The notes beneath the pieces were generated by a model. That model did no database searches. It was not told the origin of the DNA and worked only from the letters and a program-made list of their open reading frames with translations. The position numbers were made by a program, and so were the translations under genes. Shown piece by piece: positions 61,631-64,000 of a stretch of DNA of 64,000 nt. Location: assembly GCF_014200575.1 (NCBI RefSeq), contig NZ_JACHBZ010000004.1, forward strand, positions 276,359-340,358, given 5' to 3'. Within the stretch, counting starts at the first letter, position 1. Every line of letters starts with the position of its first letter. Origin of the DNA: Mucilaginibacter saanensis. GTDB lineage: Bacteria > Bacteroidota > Bacteroidia > Sphingobacteriales > Sphingobacteriaceae.

Positions 61631-62686
61631 ATGAAGAAAAAATTGATAATAATCATCGTACTGATCAACGTGATCATCGGCTATTTTGCATTTAATCTCA
61701 AGCCGACTCAAGTTAACTTCGATGCTAACGAGGAAGATATCGATCTTAAAGTGCCTTCCAATTTTCCAAAACCCGTCTATGATCCTAAGCGAAATATGTT
61801 AACACCTGCCGGTTTCAAACTTGGCCGCATCTTGTTCTATGACCGGCAGCTATCGCTTGATCAATCGATCTCCTGCGGATCCTGCCACCAGTCAGGTGCA
61901 GCCTTTGCAAATTTTGAGCGCCCACTGAGCAGGGGCATCAAAGGGTGTACTGGTACCAGGAATGCACCTGTGTTGTTTAACCTGGCATGGCAAAGGGAAT
62001 TTATGTGGGACGGACGTTTGGACCAATTGGAATTGACCTCTCATAATGCGGTGACCAATCCATGTGAAATGGCCAACGAAATGAATCAGATCAGTGCCAA
62101 ACTTCAGGGCTTACCCATGTATCCGCCATTGTTTAAAAAGGCATTTGGTAATCCGAAGATCACTTCGAAAAATATGATGAAGGCCCTGGGACAGTTCATG
62201 GCCGCGATGGTCTCAGCAAATTCGAAGTATGACAAACATGTTCGAAATGAGCAAGGAGGCGCGTTTTCCAAAGAGGAACAATCAGGATATAGCCTTTTTA
62301 AACAAAAATGCAGTTCCTGCCATAAGGAGCCGCTATTTACCGACCGCAGTTTTCGCAATAATGGTCTTGAGACGCGTTCGACTGATAAAGGCAGGGACAG
62401 CCTGACGCACCGCAAAAGTGATTTAGGAAAATTTAAGGTGCCCTCTTTAAGGAACGTCGAGGTTAGTGCGCCTTATATGCATGATGGACACCTGGCGAGT
62501 CTTGAAGATGTGTTGGCACATTATGATCATGGCGTAAAAGCAAACCCGAACCTGGATCCTGAATTGAAAAAGAACGGCAGGTTAGGCATTTCGCTCAATA
62601 GCCAGGAACAACAGCAAATAGTGGCCTTTTTAAGGACACTTACCGATAAAGAGTTTATAAATGATAAACGTTTTCAAACCCCATGA
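61631..62686 (+). CDS. Di-heme cytochrome c peroxidase (MauG/CcpA family)
   Basis: A protein of 351 residues with an N-terminal anchor (MKKKLIIIIVLINVIIGYFAF) and two CxxCH heme motifs: SISCGSCHQSG near residue 85 and KCSSCHKEPLFTDRSF near residue 225. Between and after them are family residues such as GTRNAPVLFNLAW and DGHLASLEDVLAHYDHG. It reduces hydrogen peroxide or modifies a substrate in the periplasm, and needs c-type heme attachment. The ccsA/ccmD genes of the island could supply that function. Confidence 0.94.
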   Translation: MKKKLIIIIVLINVIIGYFAFNLKPTQVNFDANEEDIDLKVPSNFPKPVYDPKRNMLTPAGFKLGRILFYDRQLSLDQSISCGSCHQSGAAFANFERPLSRGIKGCTGTRNAPVLFNLAWQREFMWDGRLDQLELTSHNAVTNPCEMANEMNQISAKLQGLPMYPPLFKKAFGNPKITSKNMMKALGQFMAAMVSANSKYDKHVRNEQGGAFSKEEQSGYSLFKQKCSSCHKEPLFTDRSFRNNGLETRSTDKGRDSLTHRKSDLGKFKVPSLRNVEVSAPYMHDGHLASLEDVLAHYDHGVKANPNLDPELKKNGRLGISLNSQEQQQIVAFLRTLTDKEFINDKRFQTP

Positions 62687-62735
62687 TCAACAGGCTGCTC
62701 AAATTAGCTATTGATCTATATTAAATTTTATACTC

Positions 62736-63290
62736 ATGATACAAGATGTTTTAAGAAACCAGTCTGCTACGGCGCACCAGCAATTAGAAAAAATAGTTGT
62801 TAGCCGTTTAAAGGCAATCAAAAGCAAGGAAGATTACGCGGAATTATTGAAATATTTCTATGCCTACTTTTCTCGTCTGGAGCAGGTGATCGCGCCATAT
62901 TTAAACGAGGATACTTTACCTGATAAAGTACAGCGCAGAAATTCTGGATACTTGGCCAATGATATCATAAGCCTTGGTCAGGACATAGCAACTATTCCAA
63001 TACCCGATGTCCCGGAGATTACTAATAAATACCAGGCTCTGGGCGCATTCTATGTGATGGAAGGCTCGATCATGGGCGGTCCTATCATTGTCCAAATGCT
63101 GGCAAAATTCGGCGTAAATGACGGCGTTTCATTCTTTTCCGGATACGGACCAGATACTGGTTCTATGTGGAACCGTTTTGTGGCGGTTTTGAACACAGAG
63201 GTACCATTGTCGGAGCACTATCAGGTGATTGAAACGGCTATCGATACATTTCATTGCTTCGCCTTATCATTTGATGAAAAGAGGCCTTAA
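62736..63290 (+). CDS. Heme oxygenase (biliverdin-producing)
   Basis: A protein of 184 residues matching bacterial heme oxygenases: MIQDVLRNQSATAHQQLEKI contains the proximal His near residue 14, KYFYAYFSRLEQVIAPYL follows, and the distal helix GAFYVMEGSIMGGPIIVQML near residue 108 has the Gly-rich pattern. It would open heme to biliverdin, CO and iron, using reductant from elsewhere. It starts 49 bases after the cytochrome c peroxidase gene. Presence of heme degradation beside heme handling and efflux genes supports a heme-related theme for the island. Confidence 0.88.
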   Translation: MIQDVLRNQSATAHQQLEKIVVSRLKAIKSKEDYAELLKYFYAYFSRLEQVIAPYLNEDTLPDKVQRRNSGYLANDIISLGQDIATIPIPDVPEITNKYQALGAFYVMEGSIMGGPIIVQMLAKFGVNDGVSFFSGYGPDTGSMWNRFVAVLNTEVPLSEHYQVIETAIDTFHCFALSFDEKRP

Positions 63291-63349
63291 ATTCAAGGTA
63301 ATCTCAGCAGATATGTTAGATACCAGTGTTCTATTTTTTTGTTTCAAAG

Positions 63350-63365
63350 CATACTACCTGGTATG
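63350..63365. promoter_or_regulatory. TetR-type operator, site D (before the last membrane protein)
   Basis: CATACTA-CC-TGGTATG matches the TetR palindrome at 13 of 14 fixed bases. It lies 9 bases before the chosen start of the last gene and overlaps an earlier possible ATG (63363). Confidence 0.6.
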
Positions 63366-63374
63366 CAAATTATT

Positions 63375-63842
63375 ATGATCATGTTCCCCATATTAATTTT
63401 TTTCCATTCATTCTGGCGTTGGCTTGTTTTAGGTAGTCTCGTCTACTCCATATTTATCGCCTACCGGGGGAAAACCGGCAAATTAAACTACACTGCTTCG
63501 GTAAATCAGTGGCGGCATTGGACCGCTACCATAGCGCATGTGCAACTTTTGCTCGGTATGTCCCTGTACTTTCAAAGTCCGGTGGTCATGTTTCAGATGT
63601 TGGATGCACCTGGAAAGTTATTAAATGAACAAACGTTTTTCCGTTATATCCACCTCAGCATGATGATGCTTGCAGTTGTGCTGATCACTATCGGCTCAGC
63701 TAAGGCAAAACGGCAAAAGACCGACGCTGAGAAATTTGATGTGATGTTAACTTGGTTCATCGTTGCCTTCATCGTCATTTTTATCGCAATTCCTTGGCCC
63801 TTCTCACCACTGGCGAGCCGGCCGTTCATAAGGTCGATTTAA
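63375..63842 (+). CDS. His-containing integral membrane protein, possibly heme-binding
   Basis: A protein of about 155 residues with four membrane segments. His residues are placed inside them: LIFFHSFWRWLVLGSLVYS near residue 8, TATIAHVQLLLGMSLYF near residue 55, and RYIHLSMMMLAVVLITIG near residue 90, a pattern that would allow b-type heme ligation. No named family was recognised. Start codons at 63363, 63375 and 63381 are possible; the first overlaps the operator. It follows the heme oxygenase gene by 85 bases and has a TetR-type operator just upstream, so it may be regulated together with the pump. Confidence 0.7.
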   Translation: MIMFPILIFFHSFWRWLVLGSLVYSIFIAYRGKTGKLNYTASVNQWRHWTATIAHVQLLLGMSLYFQSPVVMFQMLDAPGKLLNEQTFFRYIHLSMMMLAVVLITIGSAKAKRQKTDAEKFDVMLTWFIVAFIVIFIAIPWPFSPLASRPFIRSI

Positions 63843-63932
63843 ATTACAGTTCGCTCACAATTAACAGATAACTAAACGATAACCCGCTATTACTCACTCA
63901 GCATGTGGAGATTCTGATGAACCAGACCACCT

Positions 63933-64000
63933 GATTCCGGGGCAAGCTGACCACCAATTCCGGGGCAAACTGACCAGGGGATTCCGGGACAAACTGACCA
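63933..64000. mobile_element. IS21-like terminal repeats at the window edge
   Basis: Three near-identical 21-base units (GATTCCGGGGCAAGCTGACC-like) start at 63933, 63956 and 63980, spaced 23 and 24 bases. They differ from each other at a few positions. Multiple terminal repeats of this type occur at the ends of IS21-family elements, bound by the IstA transposase. The element would lie beyond the window, and its exact outer border, perhaps near 63904-63930, is not fixed. The 90 bases before it (63843-63932) hold no gene. Confidence 0.6.

Noticed and set aside
63933..64000. CRISPR-like repeats
   Set aside because: Units are contiguous with only 2-3 bases between them, so there are no spacers; they fit an insertion-sequence end.
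41531..64000. Second attachment site (copy of the tRNA 3' end)
   Set aside because: None found by eye; the right end of the island must be outside the window, or the element is not complete.

Overview
The window looks like chromosome of a Bacteroidota member of the family Sphingobacteriaceae, probably Mucilaginibacter or a close relative. The signs are Bacteroidota promoters (TAnnTTTG at -7), an ECF sigma/FecR/STN-TonB-receptor signalling set, a tmRNA whose tag ends GENNYALAA, FtsX-type ABC permeases, a GH26 mannanase and a DAHP synthase fused to chorismate mutase. No search was run; the taxonomic call rests on gene families and signals read by eye.

Layout. 1-3400: start of an ABC permease, an MgtC-like membrane protein and a DUF2252 protein. 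3.5-12.1 kb: two related redox-enzyme modules, each with an AraC regulator, an aldo/keto reductase and short-chain dehydrogenase-type enzymes. The second module carries two copies of a 28-bp operator, and its distal end is decaying (a broken aldo/keto reductase and a truncated NAD-binding gene). 12.3-20.1 kb: a secreted MG2-type protein, then a TonB receptor with its FecR and ECF sigma factor. 20.3-32 kb: tmRNA, aminotransferase, DUF1573 protein, fused 2-oxoacid dehydrogenase E1, a frameshifted nitroreductase, two L,D-transpeptidases, a mannanase, DinB, HAD and MFS genes.

32.1-39.5 kb is an aromatic amino acid block. pheA, DAHP synthase-chorismate mutase, aroA and aroC lie in one direction, and aroB lies nearby. 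In front of pheA there is a complete ribosome-mediated attenuator: a promoter, a 21-residue leader peptide packed with Tyr and Phe codons, an antiterminator segment overlapping the leader stop codon, and an intrinsic terminator just before the pheA ATG.

From 41.5 kb on, a tRNA(CAU) gene is followed directly by a tyrosine integrase, which marks the left edge of a putative integrated island running to at least 63.8 kb. Its cargo is a TonB receptor cluster with metal-type motifs (HCNGKC protein, DJ-1/YHS lipoprotein), a Crp-like regulator with a dehydrogenase, an MFS exporter, and a long operon in which an RND efflux pump is joined to cytochrome c biogenesis genes (CcsA/CcmC, CcmD) and a DUF420 protein. 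Facing it are a GlxA regulator, an SCO protein, a di-heme cytochrome c peroxidase, a heme oxygenase and a His-containing membrane protein. A TetR regulator lies between the two arms. A 16-bp palindrome (CATACTANNTAGTATG) occurs at the pump-operon promoter (twice), at the tetR start and at the last gene, with a weaker copy in the SCO operon, so these genes probably form one regulon. I infer a heme or cytochrome handling/efflux system; the inducer is unknown. The last 70 bases are tandem 21-bp repeats typical of an IS21-family end.
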